Shown one piece after another: positions 13,401 to 24,103 of a stretch of 64,000 bases of DNA; the stretch's first letter is position 1, and every line of letters begins with the position of its first letter. The position numbers and the translations under genes were made by a program. This DNA is from Adineta vaga (Eukaryota > Rotifera): contig CP075497.1 of the NCBI GenBank assembly GCA_021613535.1, forward strand, positions 3,658,001-3,722,000, given 5' to 3'. Below the pieces are notes generated by a model. That model saw only the letters and a program-made list of their open reading frames with translations, was not told the DNA's origin and searched no databases.

Positions 13401-13938
13401 ATGTCGCGCAACTATAGTGCTTCACAATATGAAAAATCATTTACACCTAAACGTTTACAGATGTATCAAGTTCCAAAAGATCCACAGCCTGGCACGGTTA
13501 GTAACCATAGATATTCTGTTCATTAATCTGTGTCATAGAACAAATAACTACCGAAGAATATTTTCCTCGAACAGAATGAATCTTTATTTTAGCGTGCAAG
13601 AGGATCAACATCGGTAAATGGCAATAGTTTCGTAGCTGATAATCAAGGTCATCTTCTAGCCGGTGTAGAAAGATCAAAACGATCGCCATTCGGTGAATTT
13701 GTTGGTACATGGGATTTACCAAAACGAATTCCTGGACCTTATCATGTTCATGCAATGGGACGAACTGAGAAAAATTTCAATTCACTTTGTTTACAACGTG
13801 ATGATACAATTCGAGAAATGGAACAAGCACGAGTTTATGAAGTATGTTAAGCAAAATTTTCTTTCATTGTCAATTGATTAATGGTTGTTTTTCTCTGAAT
13901 TTTAGAAAGAAAGTTCATCTGCTCATCAAACCTATTAA
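13401..13938 (+). CDS. CFAP126: CFAP126 / Flattop homologue
   Basis: Small ciliary protein; Flattop acts in basal body positioning and is an inner protein of axonemal doublet microtubules. Exons 13401-13496, 13593-13841 and 13906-13938 give 125 residues. Diagnostic motifs: NYSASQYEKSFTPKRLQ at the N-terminus, DNQGHLLAGVERSKRSPFG in the middle and FVGTWDLPKRIPGP, each matching the vertebrate family (NYSANQYEKAF, GHLLPSVPRSK, FMGTWQMPLKIP). It lacks the long proline-rich tail of mammals. Its 3' end faces the minus-strand p25-alpha gene with 54 nt between stops. Confidence 0.88.
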
Positions 13939-13992
13939 AGAAAATTTGAATATCTTATAAACTTTTATTTTTCATTTTTTTTCTTTCGTATT

Positions 13993-16400
13993 TTAATTGC
14001 CTTGACTTGTGTGAATTTTTGTACGATCCATATGTTCATTAAATTCACTTGTTTTTTGTAATGGACTACGTGGTCCAGCAAAAATCATTTGAACCATATC
14101 ATCTGCTCGAATATGTTTATGTGCCGCGATTGTTTGAAGTAAAATGAGAAAACCATCAAAATCAATATCACGTGTGCCTTGTGAATAAACACCATTTAAT
14201 GTAAAATCACCTAAGATTGAAATAAAATCTTTATCAAGTTCATTTATTGTATATTTATCATCAAATATTCGACATTCACGCATCCAATTACTTAATACGG
14301 AATTTGTTAAACGAGCTTCTAAATGTGAACTTTGACGACGATATGCAAATGTAGCAAATTCTTTATATAGTGAACGTAAACGTTTACGTTCATCATCAGT
14401 TAAATGTAATTTACGACTTTCTTCTACAACATCATGCATAAGATTAACAGCAGCTAGAACTTTCTTTACATCCCATGGACGATTTGTTTTCTTATTTGTT
14501 CCAACTTCTGGAATATGTTCAACTTCTATTCGCCATCGTTGAAAGGAATATTCATCGGCCATAAGCATTTTTTTAACACATTCATTCAATGATAGATGAA
14601 TCTCTTTTGCTAAGATTCGAATACAATTCATAAAACCAGTCCAATCAAATGTATCACCATCTATTTTGTATCTTCCAATATTCACATTCTGAGCCAATAC
14701 ATTTGATAGAATACTTTCTGTAAAAAAAACTAAAATGCAATCAGATATGAAGATATCAGAGAGATACCAATGAGATTTCCTGAATATATATCTGGAATAA
14801 TATGTGAAGCACGAAGCCATTGAATAAAGACATTTTGTCGAATTAATCCATGTTCAAATTGTTCGGAAGCTAATTGAAATAGATCAAATAATTTAGTGTT
14901 AAGATCTTTCTAAAAAAAGAAAATCTATTTTCAGTTCTTTAATGCAAATTGTCGATTGATTTTATTTTACTACATCAAGTTCATCGCGTTGAATCCATGT
15001 TTCAAACATATGTAATGTTTTCAATTTTGCTACATCCTTTGATAAACCCAATGATTGTCTTTCTTCCAATTTTGCTAGTTCTATATCATTTTGCGGTAGT
15101 ATTTTTACTGACTTATTCGTTTTTAACTTCCTAATTCGTTTTCGAATCTTTGACGATTTTGTTTTGGTTTTCTTCTTTGTTTTCTTTTTCTTTCGTTTTT
15201 TTCCTAATATTCGTCGATCATTCACTTTCATCTGCATCTATATACAATTCTAACTATAAACATATATTATCTGATAAAATGAAGTAAAGATATGGCGTGA
15301 TTGAAGAGATAATTGAAATTGTACGACTGAAAGGATTTTAATGAATCTCTTACATTATATCTTTCTACTTCATCACTTTCTAATTGGATTTCATTGATTA
15401 CAAATACAACGATAATAGACTGTACCAAGGTTGTCTACAATGTATATTTTCTATTACATATGCATCATTAATTCGTCTTCTTCTCTCAGACGATTGACAG
15501 TTGTTTATCATTACACAATACATATCACATCATTTCTTTTTGATGGTTCATTCAACTCGTCTATCATGGAACACATGTTTGTTGACATGACAAATGTAGT
15601 TATTACTCATAGAAGTATAGAATGAATGCTCAATCTCTAGAATATTATCTTAGTGATAGAATCATGACATATTAGATTCTATTCACTAAATTTATCTCAA
15701 TATTTCTTACATCATTGTACTGATTAATTAGTGTTGTCATCGGTGGTAATAAGCCTAATTGAATTTTATCTTGAATTTCTTTCAATTTGATTACATCATT
15801 ATAAATTTGTGAGCTAATAATCTTCTGATAAATCTCATCTTTACTTTTACGTAATCGAACTTTAATAATATCAATCAATTGAATAAAACCACAAAAATCT
15901 AAATCTTTATTTCTACGTTCATAAATCTTCTTTTTAATCATTTGTTTACGTAAATAATTCCAATCACTGATAAACATCGACGATGTATATTGATTATCAA
16001 AGATGTCGGATTGTTCTAATAATTTCAACATTTGTTCACGAGAAATTCGTTTATTTCCATTAATATTTTCTGCATATTCATTGAATATTCTCAATAAACA
16101 ACCGATAATATCATCTTGGTCAAGAAATACTTCATTAAAACTAATATATGGTTTTTCAATTTGTATTTCATCAATAAGATCATGCATTACTTGTCGAGTA
16201 AGTTCATAATCATGTTCATCGAAAACATTGAAATTCGATACAATTGAACCAGTTTTTGGTGTTCGAATTGAACCAATGCTACTGGCAGCAGCACTACCAC
16301 GAGAGATGGAATGTTTCAGAAGAATCGTTGTTAAACGTCGTCCTGTACTTGTTGTACTTAGACGATCACGAGATAATGTTCGAGTTCTTGATACGAACAT
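13993..16400 (-). CDS. Protein with three tandem p25-alpha/TPPP-like modules
   Basis: Exons 16400-15711, 15237-14971, 14909-14768 and 14717-13993 give 607 residues. The donor GTAAGA at 15710 and acceptor before 15237 join in phase 0; without this join the locus would be two genes, one ending at 15672 and one starting at 15237. The module occurs three times: an opening L(F/Y)..F helix, a middle QW/NW/DW..R helix, then DFCGFIQLIDII, DWTGFMNCIRIL or DFDGFLILLQTI, followed by a helix with acidic residues. The last copy (FATFAYRR...NWMRECRIFDDKYT...FDGFLILL) is closest to the TPPP/p25-alpha fold, a tubulin-binding domain. A basic linker (KKRKKKKTKKKTK) follows module 1. Tubulin binding is inferred from fold resemblance only. 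Confidence 0.6.
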
Positions 16401-16487
16401 TTTTGAAAATTTATTTCTTTGATTTACTTAATAAAAACTAAATGAAGAATGAAGAATTTTCGTTTTTTATTCTGTTTAGTAACATCT

Positions 16488-17608
16488 TTATTCATGATTA
16501 TGTTTATGATATTTAGATAAATGAGCTTTGAATGGCGTTTCGTGATTTAGTTTTTGTAAATCAGAATTGAGTTTTTTAAACGCAGACGAAACAGATTTGT
16601 GATATATTTGTTGACGACTAAGATGATCTTTTGATTGAATTGGAGGATTGTATTGTTTATCAGATGATACAAAAGATATTTTGGATGACTTTTTTAAATT
16701 TTCTATCGGCAGAGTTTTATCGATATGTAATTGCATCATATGAGTTTCTAACTGTTCACTAGCTTGGACTGAAGTATTGATCCGTTGATTTAATAGTAAA
16801 CGATTGAGTAAATGTTGTAATTCATAGAGCTCTGTAAATTGATCATCAAAAGTCCATTGTTCATTCAGTAGCGTTTCAGTAAGAAACTTGACACAAGATT
16901 TCATACAGAAAAGTCGATCTTGTTTTGATAAATATTTCTTTCGTTCAATTCTTTGTCGTAATTGTTTAGTAATGGGTTGTAATGTGTCTTGAATTTGATC
17001 AAGTATTTGATTAAAATTTGTTTGAAGAAAAAGTTTCTCAACAGTTTGTTTTGTATTTGGAATGAATACTTTCTCGAGACTATCAGTACTAGGTGAGTGA
17101 CATAAATGTCGATGGGAAATAAAGGAAGATGTCCGTGAATGAGATCGAGCTCGATTTTGGTTGAAATTATATTTTGATGTTGGTTCATGAGAATAATGGG
17201 AAGATATATCAATGATACTATTGCTAGGAGCATGTCGAAGTTTTGAATGGAACATTTGGTATTCCAATACATTACGTTTCAAGTAATATTTGCATTCATT
17301 GAATTTGATATTAGACACAGATTGATTAAAACAATAGAAAAAATTCAATTAATATCTGCGCTTTTTACTTTTTTTTGTTTAGTTAACGATATAGAAAAAG
17401 ATATTCGTTATTCCTACATAAAATCTGTTGGAAAATAATCAAATCTCAGATATTGAATTTGCAAAGATGTTCTTTGAAATAAATAGTCTTTATAGTCGCT
17501 AGATCTCCATACTTTTCGAGTATTGAAATACCAGACTGTGCTTGGTTTTTTTCTACTAATAACACTAAACACTTTGAAAAAATCGAATTGAAAATCTTCA
17601 CTTGCCAT
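16488..17608 (-). CDS. Uncharacterised protein, Ser/His-rich with helical core
   Basis: Exon 17608-17418 (MASEDFQFDFFKV...) spliced to 17223-16488 gives 308 residues. The intron of 194 nt is needed because the downstream frame is closed by a TAA just upstream of 17348. I do not recognise a family. The region after the junction is rich in Ser, His and Arg (about residues 65-120), then comes a helical stretch with LQPITKQLRQRIERKKYL and LYELQHLLNRLLLNQR, and a Lys/His-rich tail. An alternative start at the Met of MFHSKLRHAPSN cannot be excluded. The stop is 87 nt upstream of the next minus-strand start, with AG acceptors in the gap, so the two may be co-transcribed. Confidence 0.5.
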
Positions 17609-17965
17609 TGATAAATCAGTACATGAAAAATTTAGAAATGCGATTATAATTTAAACTGTGCTAGATGTCACTAGTGCCTCGAGTATTTAAATCATTTGTA
17701 AATCTATCCGCAATACAGTAAGATATATTCTTAAAAATGTCTTTCAATACAAATTAGTTGATTTAATAATCAACTACAGAATAGATAGATTCTATAAATG
17801 TTGATCCAATTGGTTTACTTTAGGGATGTTACTTTCTTGCGAACCAATGATATTTATGGTAAGGACGTTTTTTCAATTGCTTATATCATGTGAACTCTGA
17901 CTTCTCCGTATATGTACAAAACAAAACACCTCGATCATATTTTAGATAAACTACTCAACTAAATC
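17609..17965. other. Divergent intergenic region
   Basis: Separates the minus-strand orphan from CHMP7 (+). AT-rich; nothing coding seen. Presumed to hold both promoters. Confidence 0.4.
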
Positions 17966-19837
17966 ATGACATCATTGACACCGAAACCATCTCAAGTTGA
18001 ATCTTGGGAGCGTTTACCTTTGGATTGGCATAATGATGAACGTATGGATGCATTATTTGCTTTTTTTAAAGATCGTGAATTAAATCCTGTTCATTATGAT
18101 GCAAAAATGAAATTTTGGAGTGATACAATAGTTGCATATTGTGAAGATCATGGTCTTTTACAAATCGATATGCCTACTATTGTTTCACGTTTCCGTCGAA
18201 AAGGAAAAACTCCTAAATGTTTAGATAAAATATTTGATGAATTAATTAAACAAAATCGTTTAATCTCAACAAATGATTATGCAAATTCTCAACAAACATC
18301 ATGGGTATCATGGACATTTAATAAATTATCAAGTCCACTTACAGGTTGGATGTCTCCAGGGACACCAATTGATCAGGAAGTTTTCGTTGTTAAAGAAATT
18401 GTGAATGTAAGTATTTTCTTCTTTTTTCAATCAAAATAATTCGTTGTTTTTATTTTAATTAGAAAAAAGCTCAACAAGTCGTTGAAACTTTACAATCTGA
18501 GGTTTATGTTCCAACATTTGATTGTGTTGTTTCATTTACATCTTTTATCAATACATGTCGTCGATGTGCTTTAATTGATGAAAACTCAATTAATTTAGTT
18601 ATATCCGCATTAACACGTGACAAGAAAATTCTCATTGATTATATTGGAGATGCAAAAGATGTGAAAGTAGAAGAAACTTCGAATCGTTCTTTTATTCAGT
18701 TCTAATGAAATTCTTTTGTAGATTGTTAAATTTGTCGCACCTGGAACATCTGTAGTTCGACCATTGACTGAAATCGAGAATAGTGTACTTTTGTAAGAAA
18801 ACATCTTTTTCATTGTATTAAAAATTTTTATTTACGAAAATCTATCATTATAGATTACGTCATTCAAAAGAACGTTTAGAAGAACAATTGAAAAAATCTG
18901 ATCAACAGATCGAAGGGTAAACTTGATTGTTTTTCGTTGAATGATGATGAAATCTTTTTTTTCGTTCAGAGTACTCACGGATATTCGTCGTCATTTGAAG
19001 AATAGCAATCGTACGGCAGCGATGAAATTATTACGTAAGAAGAAATTACTCGAACGAGAACATGATAAAAAAGAAAGTACCATCGATCATCTCAATACTG
19101 TTTTGACACAAATTGAACAAACAGATTGTTCTTCATTGGTATTTACACGAATTCTATTGTGTTTTTTCTTCTTCTAAAAATATATGTATATATATATTAT
19201 TAAGGTTATCAATGCATATTCATCAGGTGTTCAAGCACATAAGGAACTATTACGTAAAAATGGTCTTACACCCGACGCTGTTGATGATATGATCGATGAA
19301 GTACATGAAGTAAGAATAATCACTTCTCTTTCAGTTTGTACTAGGTTTCACAGTCCTACATTCATAGTTAGCGCATAGTCACGTACAGTTTATTTAAACG
19401 AGATATGGGCTAAGAAAAACTGATAACATTCATCTAGAGAGGAATTAAATATCAAACTTAATATTCTCATTCAATTCTTAAAATTGTTTAGATGCTTGAA
19501 AAACAAACCGAAATGGATGATGCACTTAGTCGACCAATTACCAATGATACAACAGATATGACAGAATTAGAAGATGAATTAGAAGAACTATTAAAACAAC
19601 CTATACCACCAACACCTGCACCTAGTCTTCCAATTCAAAAAGAAATCATTAGTACACCTGTTACTGATGAATATGTTAAACCACCAGAACAAGATCCATT
19701 TGCTGATCTAGAATTGCGTTTACAAAAATTGGGCGTACAAGAATGTAAGTGAAGACATTCATTTGATTTCTTATCTTTTATTGTTCTCTCTAGCAACATC
19801 TAATAAAGTACCAGAAATAGCATCAACTACTCATTAA
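17966..19837 (+). CDS. CHMP7: CHMP7 ESCRT-III-related protein
   Basis: Nuclear-envelope ESCRT-III initiator that recruits ESCRT-III through LEM-domain proteins to reseal the nuclear membrane. Exons 17966-18406, 18463-18660, 18722-18792, 18854-18916, 18970-19138, 19205-19309, 19492-19744 and 19794-19837 give 447 residues (human 453). The N-terminal half is the ESCRT-II-like winged-helix tandem (PLDWHNDERMDALFAFFKDR, MKFWSDTIVAYCEDHGLLQ, ALTRDKKILIDY). The second half is Snf7-like: RRHLKNSNRTAAMKLLRKKK, then VINAYSSGVQAHKELLRKNG and the DAVDDMIDEVHEMLEKQ helix. A Pro-rich stretch with acidic residues (ELEELLKQPIPPTPAP) could be the MIM. The intron before 19492 (182 nt) is long for this gene. 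Confidence 0.92.
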
Positions 19838-20273
19838 TTTTGTATGTAAACTTTTACGTTTGTATCTATACGTTTGGTGCTTTTTGTTCTCCACTATATT
19901 AAAAGAAAAGAAAAATCGATCTTCTCTAATTGTAAAAATGTACATTTTGTATTTCGCTTCGGGTTTTTTTTATCGTACTCATTTATTTGTGTATTTATTG
20001 TAATATGATCCTTGATGAAGAATGTATCATTGAGAGTGTGAAATACTTCTTAGCAACGGCATTTATCCCACCTCGTGCCAATGCACATGATAATGTTATT
20101 CTTCATCGGACGAAGTAGTCGCATAAAAATAGAATCTATAAACCTTTAGTTGAATCTATGACCTTCGCCATTGATATAAAAAGATAAAGAAAAAAAACTA
20201 ATTGTTGTAGTACAACTAATCTTTTTTCTCCCTTCTTTGTGTATCTTGTTTACTGTTTTTTTTATTCATATAC
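19838..20273. other. Intergenic between CHMP7 and carboxypeptidase
   Basis: Holds the CHMP7 3'UTR and presumably the promoter of the gene array that follows. A TATAAAA motif lies at about 20174-20180 (TGATATAAAAAG), about 100 nt before the carboxypeptidase ATG. No gene. Confidence 0.45.
20174..20180 (+). promoter_or_regulatory. Possible TATA box upstream of the six-gene array
   Basis: TATAAAA sits about 95 nt before the ATG of the first gene of the co-oriented run, in the only gap over 400 nt in that stretch. Position and sequence fit a core promoter; AT-rich surroundings make chance occurrence likely too. Confidence 0.35.
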
Positions 20274-21626
20274 ATGATTCATATAACGAATATGCTTATA
20301 TTCTTCTTGTTTTTCTTCAATTTTTTACAAGCTGAACATGTTTGGTTTGTCAAATTTCCTTCCAAAGATAATCATTTATTACATATTGAAAAAACATTTC
20401 CGTTGATTGATCTATTGGAACATGATCATAATCAAACATCCTATATTTTTCTATTACCAAATGATTATCGAACTGAATTTATTCGATTCATTCATCATGC
20501 CAATGGTTTCTATCAAATTTTATCTGATAATTCAAGAAATACATGGAAAGTACCTCCAAATCGATCGAAACGATCTGTTCCATCTGATAATCCTCTAGAT
20601 GAAACTTATTATCAACGGTTTCCCTCGTATGATGAACAACAAGAATGGCAACAACTCCTTCAAACTTCTCCCTTAACACAAAACCTCATTCGTTTACATT
20701 CGATTGGTCAAACGTATGAAAATCGTTCGCTCACTGTCATTCAAATTCATACAAATTCTCCACGTCGATATCGAGGACGACGACGTCGTAAACAAGCAAT
20801 ATTTATCGATGGAGGTATGCATGCACGAGAATGGTTATCAATTGGTGTTGCCAATTATATTCTCATACAATTTCTTCTTTTACGTGAAACTGACCTTAGA
20901 GTTCATGAAATTCTACGACATTTCGATATCTATATATTACCAATAATGAATCCCGATGGTTACGAATATTCTCGAACTACGAATCGTCTTTGGAGAAAAA
21001 ATCGTTCTCCCACAACTCATTCAGATTTTTGGAATGGTGACGAAAATTGTTATGGAGTTGATCTAAATCGAAATTTTCCCTATCAATGGAATAGCACATA
21101 TGGTTCATCAACACATCCATGTTCACATTCATATCGTGGAGAAAGTCCAGCATCAGAAAATGAAGTTGAAAGTGTTGTGAATTTTTTTCGACGACAAAAA
21201 AATTCTCATCCGAAATTTTATGCCTATTTTAATCTACACGCTTATGGAAGATTTTGGTTATTACCATGGACATATACAGTATTCGAACAAATAACAAATT
21301 ATGATGAATTACTCGAAAGAAGTACTCGTGTAGCAGCGAATGTCATGAATCAAACATATCGTGTTGGTCAAGCATCATTTCTATTATATCCATGTAGTGG
21401 AACGAGCATTGATTTTGCTTCGACATTTTTGTCTCATGCAATGACATTTGAATTATCACCAATGTTTAAAGGTTTACCAATGTGTTTTGATCAAAATAAA
21501 ACAGTTGATGATGGTTGCACCATGGGTTTTGTAAGTAGTCCTGAATCAATTCAAATGGATGGAAAAGAAATTTTTGAAGCAATTGTTGAATATTTATATT
21601 CACTTGTACAAGATCATTTTGTTTAA
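20274..21626 (+). CDS. M14A metallocarboxypeptidase, CPA-like, secreted zymogen
   Basis: Single-exon, 450 residues. A hydrophobic signal peptide (about residues 7-20) leads to a propeptide ending at the dibasic RSKR (97-100), then the peptidase. Zinc ligands: His183 and Glu186 in GGMHAREW, and His322 in FNLHAYG. Other family residues: NPDGYEYSR (226-234), DLNRNF (263-268, substrate carboxylate binding), the Tyr248 equivalent at Y372 and catalytic Glu393 in TFELS. The position equivalent to bovine residue 255 is Ile379, which predicts carboxypeptidase A-type hydrophobic C-terminal specificity. A digestive or prohormone-processing role is inference. Absence of introns contrasts with most neighbours. 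AATAAA lies 3 nt after the stop. Confidence 0.92.
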   Translation: MIHITNMLIFFLFFFNFLQAEHVWFVKFPSKDNHLLHIEKTFPLIDLLEHDHNQTSYIFLLPNDYRTEFIRFIHHANGFYQILSDNSRNTWKVPPNRSKRSVPSDNPLDETYYQRFPSYDEQQEWQQLLQTSPLTQNLIRLHSIGQTYENRSLTVIQIHTNSPRRYRGRRRRKQAIFIDGGMHAREWLSIGVANYILIQFLLLRETDLRVHEILRHFDIYILPIMNPDGYEYSRTTNRLWRKNRSPTTHSDFWNGDENCYGVDLNRNFPYQWNSTYGSSTHPCSHSYRGESPASENEVESVVNFFRRQKNSHPKFYAYFNLHAYGRFWLLPWTYTVFEQITNYDELLERSTRVAANVMNQTYRVGQASFLLYPCSGTSIDFASTFLSHAMTFELSPMFKGLPMCFDQNKTVDDGCTMGFVSSPESIQMDGKEIFEAIVEYLYSLVQDHFV

Positions 21627-21731
21627 TTTAATAAAAAAAAAACAGAATCTATTCTTCTATTATTTCAAATAAAAGAGCACTTGTTTTTTCTAATTATTTT
21701 CATTTTTCAGACTAGAGAAATTGTTTAGAAT

Positions 21732-22506
21732 ATGCGTCTCGAACCTTGTTATTATTGTTCATCGACGATATGGCCCGGTCATGGTATTCAATTTGTACGA
21801 AATGATTGCAAAGTAAACAGTAGTAGTTTTTCCGATCTCAGTTGAAAAAAAAAGAGAATGTTTTCTAGATCTTTCGATTTTGTCGATCACGTTGTCATCG
21901 TGCATTTAAAAAGAAATGGAATCCACGAAAATCACGTTGGACAAAAGCACATCGAAAATTTACAGGCAAAGATTTAACTACAGATTCAACATTCGAATTT
22001 GAAAAACGTCGAAATGAACCAGTGAAATATAGCCGTGAATTATGGCAAGATACTGGTAGGAGAAGAAACTTTTCTATGAAATAGAAAGATAAAATTTGAT
22101 TTTTCTCATTGTATTTAGTCAAAGCTATGGAAAAAATTGGAGAAATTCGAACGAAACGTGAACGACATCATATTATGAAACGGTAAAAATCTTGTTTGTA
22201 TTTAAAGAATAATTTCAAAGGATTGATTTTGCTAGTCTTCGACAAGGTACACTCGATCGAAAAGCAGCTGATTTACGTGAAGTACGTGATTATATTCATC
22301 TTGTTCGTGCACCCAATGCTACAAAACCAATGGAAGAAATCGAAATGGTTCAAAAAGCAATGGCTAAACGTGATGAAGCTGGTGAACTTTTGACAAAAAT
22401 TGGTACAACTGTATCGACAACGAAGAAACTCAGTGCATTACGTCGTCGTGCACCTAAAATCGAAGTGACAATGGAAACATCAGATGCGGAACAAGCAATG
22501 GAATAA
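21732..22506 (+). CDS. RSL24D1: RSL24D1/RLP24 60S biogenesis factor
   Basis: eL24-like assembly factor that holds the place of eL24 on pre-60S particles. Exons 21732-21812, 21869-22055, 22119-22182 and 22236-22506 give 200 residues. The N-terminus is the eL24 zinc-ribbon fold: [34 protein letters not shown] (four Cys), then [18 protein letters not shown] and [18 protein letters not shown]. The C-terminal extension with [13 protein letters not shown] is typical of RLP24 rather than ribosomal eL24. The gap to the preceding gene is 105 nt and contains two AG acceptors shortly before the ATG. AATAAA occurs at 22559. Confidence 0.93.
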
Positions 22507-22690
22507 TTTCATTCTTTTTTCATTTGTTTTGTTAATTTGTTTGTTATTCTTTATGTAAAATAAAGATGAATAAAATTTCCGTGTAACGATGTTCATAGAA
22601 AAACAAAAAAACTCCTTCCACCATCTCTTTCGATGTGATCTGTTTTGATTTTGTTTGTTTAATTTTTTCTTTCTAATTATTCTATTAAAG

Positions 22691-22717
22691 ATGATCTATG
22701 CCTGCTGGTCGTTCTAA
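22691..22717 (+). other. Short out-of-frame ORF overlapping the SDHAF1 start
   Basis: ATG at 22691 directly after an AAAG acceptor-like site opens an 8-codon frame ending TAA at 22715-22717, in a different frame from SDHAF1 (ATG 22698). If the mRNA 5' end is at the AG at 22689-22690, scanning ribosomes meet this ATG first. Confidence 0.5.
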
Positions 22718-22946
22718 ACTTGTACAAGACGTTCTCCGTCTATATGCTGAATATATGCGTTTAAGTCGACAAGTACAAGGTTTAAAAGATATTGCACGTT
22801 CTGAATTTAAACAAAATAAAAATTTAAAAACCAAAGATAATTTAATTTATATTGAATATCTTATTCGTCGAGGAAAATCTCAATTAAATACATTAAAAGG
22901 TCAAGGTGTTAAAGCGATTAGTTTCTCAACTAAACAATCGCAATAA
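22698..22946 (+). CDS. SDHAF1: SDHAF1-like LYR protein (succinate dehydrogenase assembly)
   Basis: 82-residue, intronless. SDHAF1 is a mitochondrial matrix LYR-family chaperone that helps insert Fe-S clusters into the SDHB subunit of complex II. Family features: LRLYAEYMRLSRQ at 14-26 (the LYR signature appears as LYA), FKQNKNLKTKDNLIYIEYL with the conserved F...N...L...D...IEYL pattern, RRGKSQLNTLKGQG, and a short tail. The TAA stop overlaps the next start (TAATG at 22944-22948). An out-of-frame ATG lies 7 nt upstream at 22691. No introns separate it from the preceding or following gene. Other LYR proteins (LYRM family) are possible but the RRG..QL..L pattern favours SDHAF1. Confidence 0.8.
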   Translation: MPAGRSKLVQDVLRLYAEYMRLSRQVQGLKDIARSEFKQNKNLKTKDNLIYIEYLIRRGKSQLNTLKGQGVKAISFSTKQSQ

Positions 22947-24026
22947 TGTCCGAATTTTCATCTGAATTATTAAACAATTTCCCTACAACTTATACAACAA
23001 ATGGTATCGGTGAACAAGCACAGATTTCATTTGCATTTGGTTATGGTTCAGGTGTTTTAAAACAACAACAAGACATAAAGAAAACAGCGAATCAAAATCA
23101 AGTTGATCTGATCTTAACTGTAAATAATTCATTTAGATTTCATGAAGAAAATCTAAAATTAAATCCACTTCATTATTCATTTTTACGACATTTCGGTCCA
23201 TCAACTATTACACGTGTACAAGAAACCAAAGGCGCAAGAATTTATTTTAATCCTTATATTAAATTTAATAATGATAATAATACATTATATAAATATGGAA
23301 TTATTTCACGAAAACATTTAATTCGAGATTTACTCGATTGGGAAACATTGTATGTTGCTGGTCGTTTGCAGGTAATTGAGTTTACAATACATAGTTGTTC
23401 AAATAAATTTGATTGTGTTTTAGAAACCTGTTCGTGTTATTCATATTGATGAAAATGATCAAGATTTAATCTATGCACTTCGAACAAATCTAAGTAGTGC
23501 ATTACATGTTGCTCTTCTTCTTTTACCTGAAGAATTTACATTAAAAGATTTATTTTTAAAAATAACTTCACTTTCCTATCAAGGTGATTTTCGAATGATT
23601 ATTGGTGAAAATAAAAACAAGATTTCCAACATTGTTCTACCACAAATCGATCTTTTCATTGAACAATATTCAAATTTAATAACAACTGATTCATATTTAC
23701 ATTGGAATAAGATTCGAACAGCAGATACAATTGTTAAACAAGATGTAACACCAACAGCTATTTTCAAACGTTTACTTGGCTTACCCAAATATGTTATTTA
23801 TAATATTATGGAATCAACAAAATTCAAAACACGACAATATCAAGATACAGAAGAAGTTATTCGAAAGTTGTGTGTAAGCACACAACGAACTGAGAAGATT
23901 GAAAGTGCTGTTCGATCTATTGTAAAAAGATCGAGTTTAACACAAACATGTAAAGGTTTAGTAACAGCCGGTTTTCTACGTAGTACACGTTATGCTTTAG
24001 AAAAATTAAAGAAAATGATTCGATAG
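22946..24026 (+). CDS. TAMM41: TAMM41 mitochondrial CDP-diacylglycerol synthase
   Basis: Makes CDP-diacylglycerol from phosphatidate and CTP at the inner mitochondrial membrane, the entry step of cardiolipin synthesis. Exons 22946-23371 and 23424-24026 give 342 residues (human 316-450 by isoform). Conserved blocks: ISFAFGYGSGVLKQ (nucleotidyltransferase GS motif), VDLILTVNNSFRFHEENL with the catalytic Asp, [65 protein letters not shown] and the C-terminal RSSLTQTCKGLVTAG. The ATG shares its A with the SDHAF1 stop. In its own frame a stop lies at 22931-22933, so no longer N-terminus is encoded upstream without splicing. Confidence 0.93.
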
Positions 24027-24103
24027 ATTTGTCTTTCCTTTTTTCATATTTTTTGCGTTTGATTTTCAAAAACAAAATACAAAAGAAATCTTCTATATTC
24101 TAG

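Noticed and set aside
15672-15710. Stop codon ending a separate 242-residue protein
   Set aside because: A GTAAGA donor just before it and in-phase acceptor at 15238 fit one gene with three related modules; kept as an alternative.
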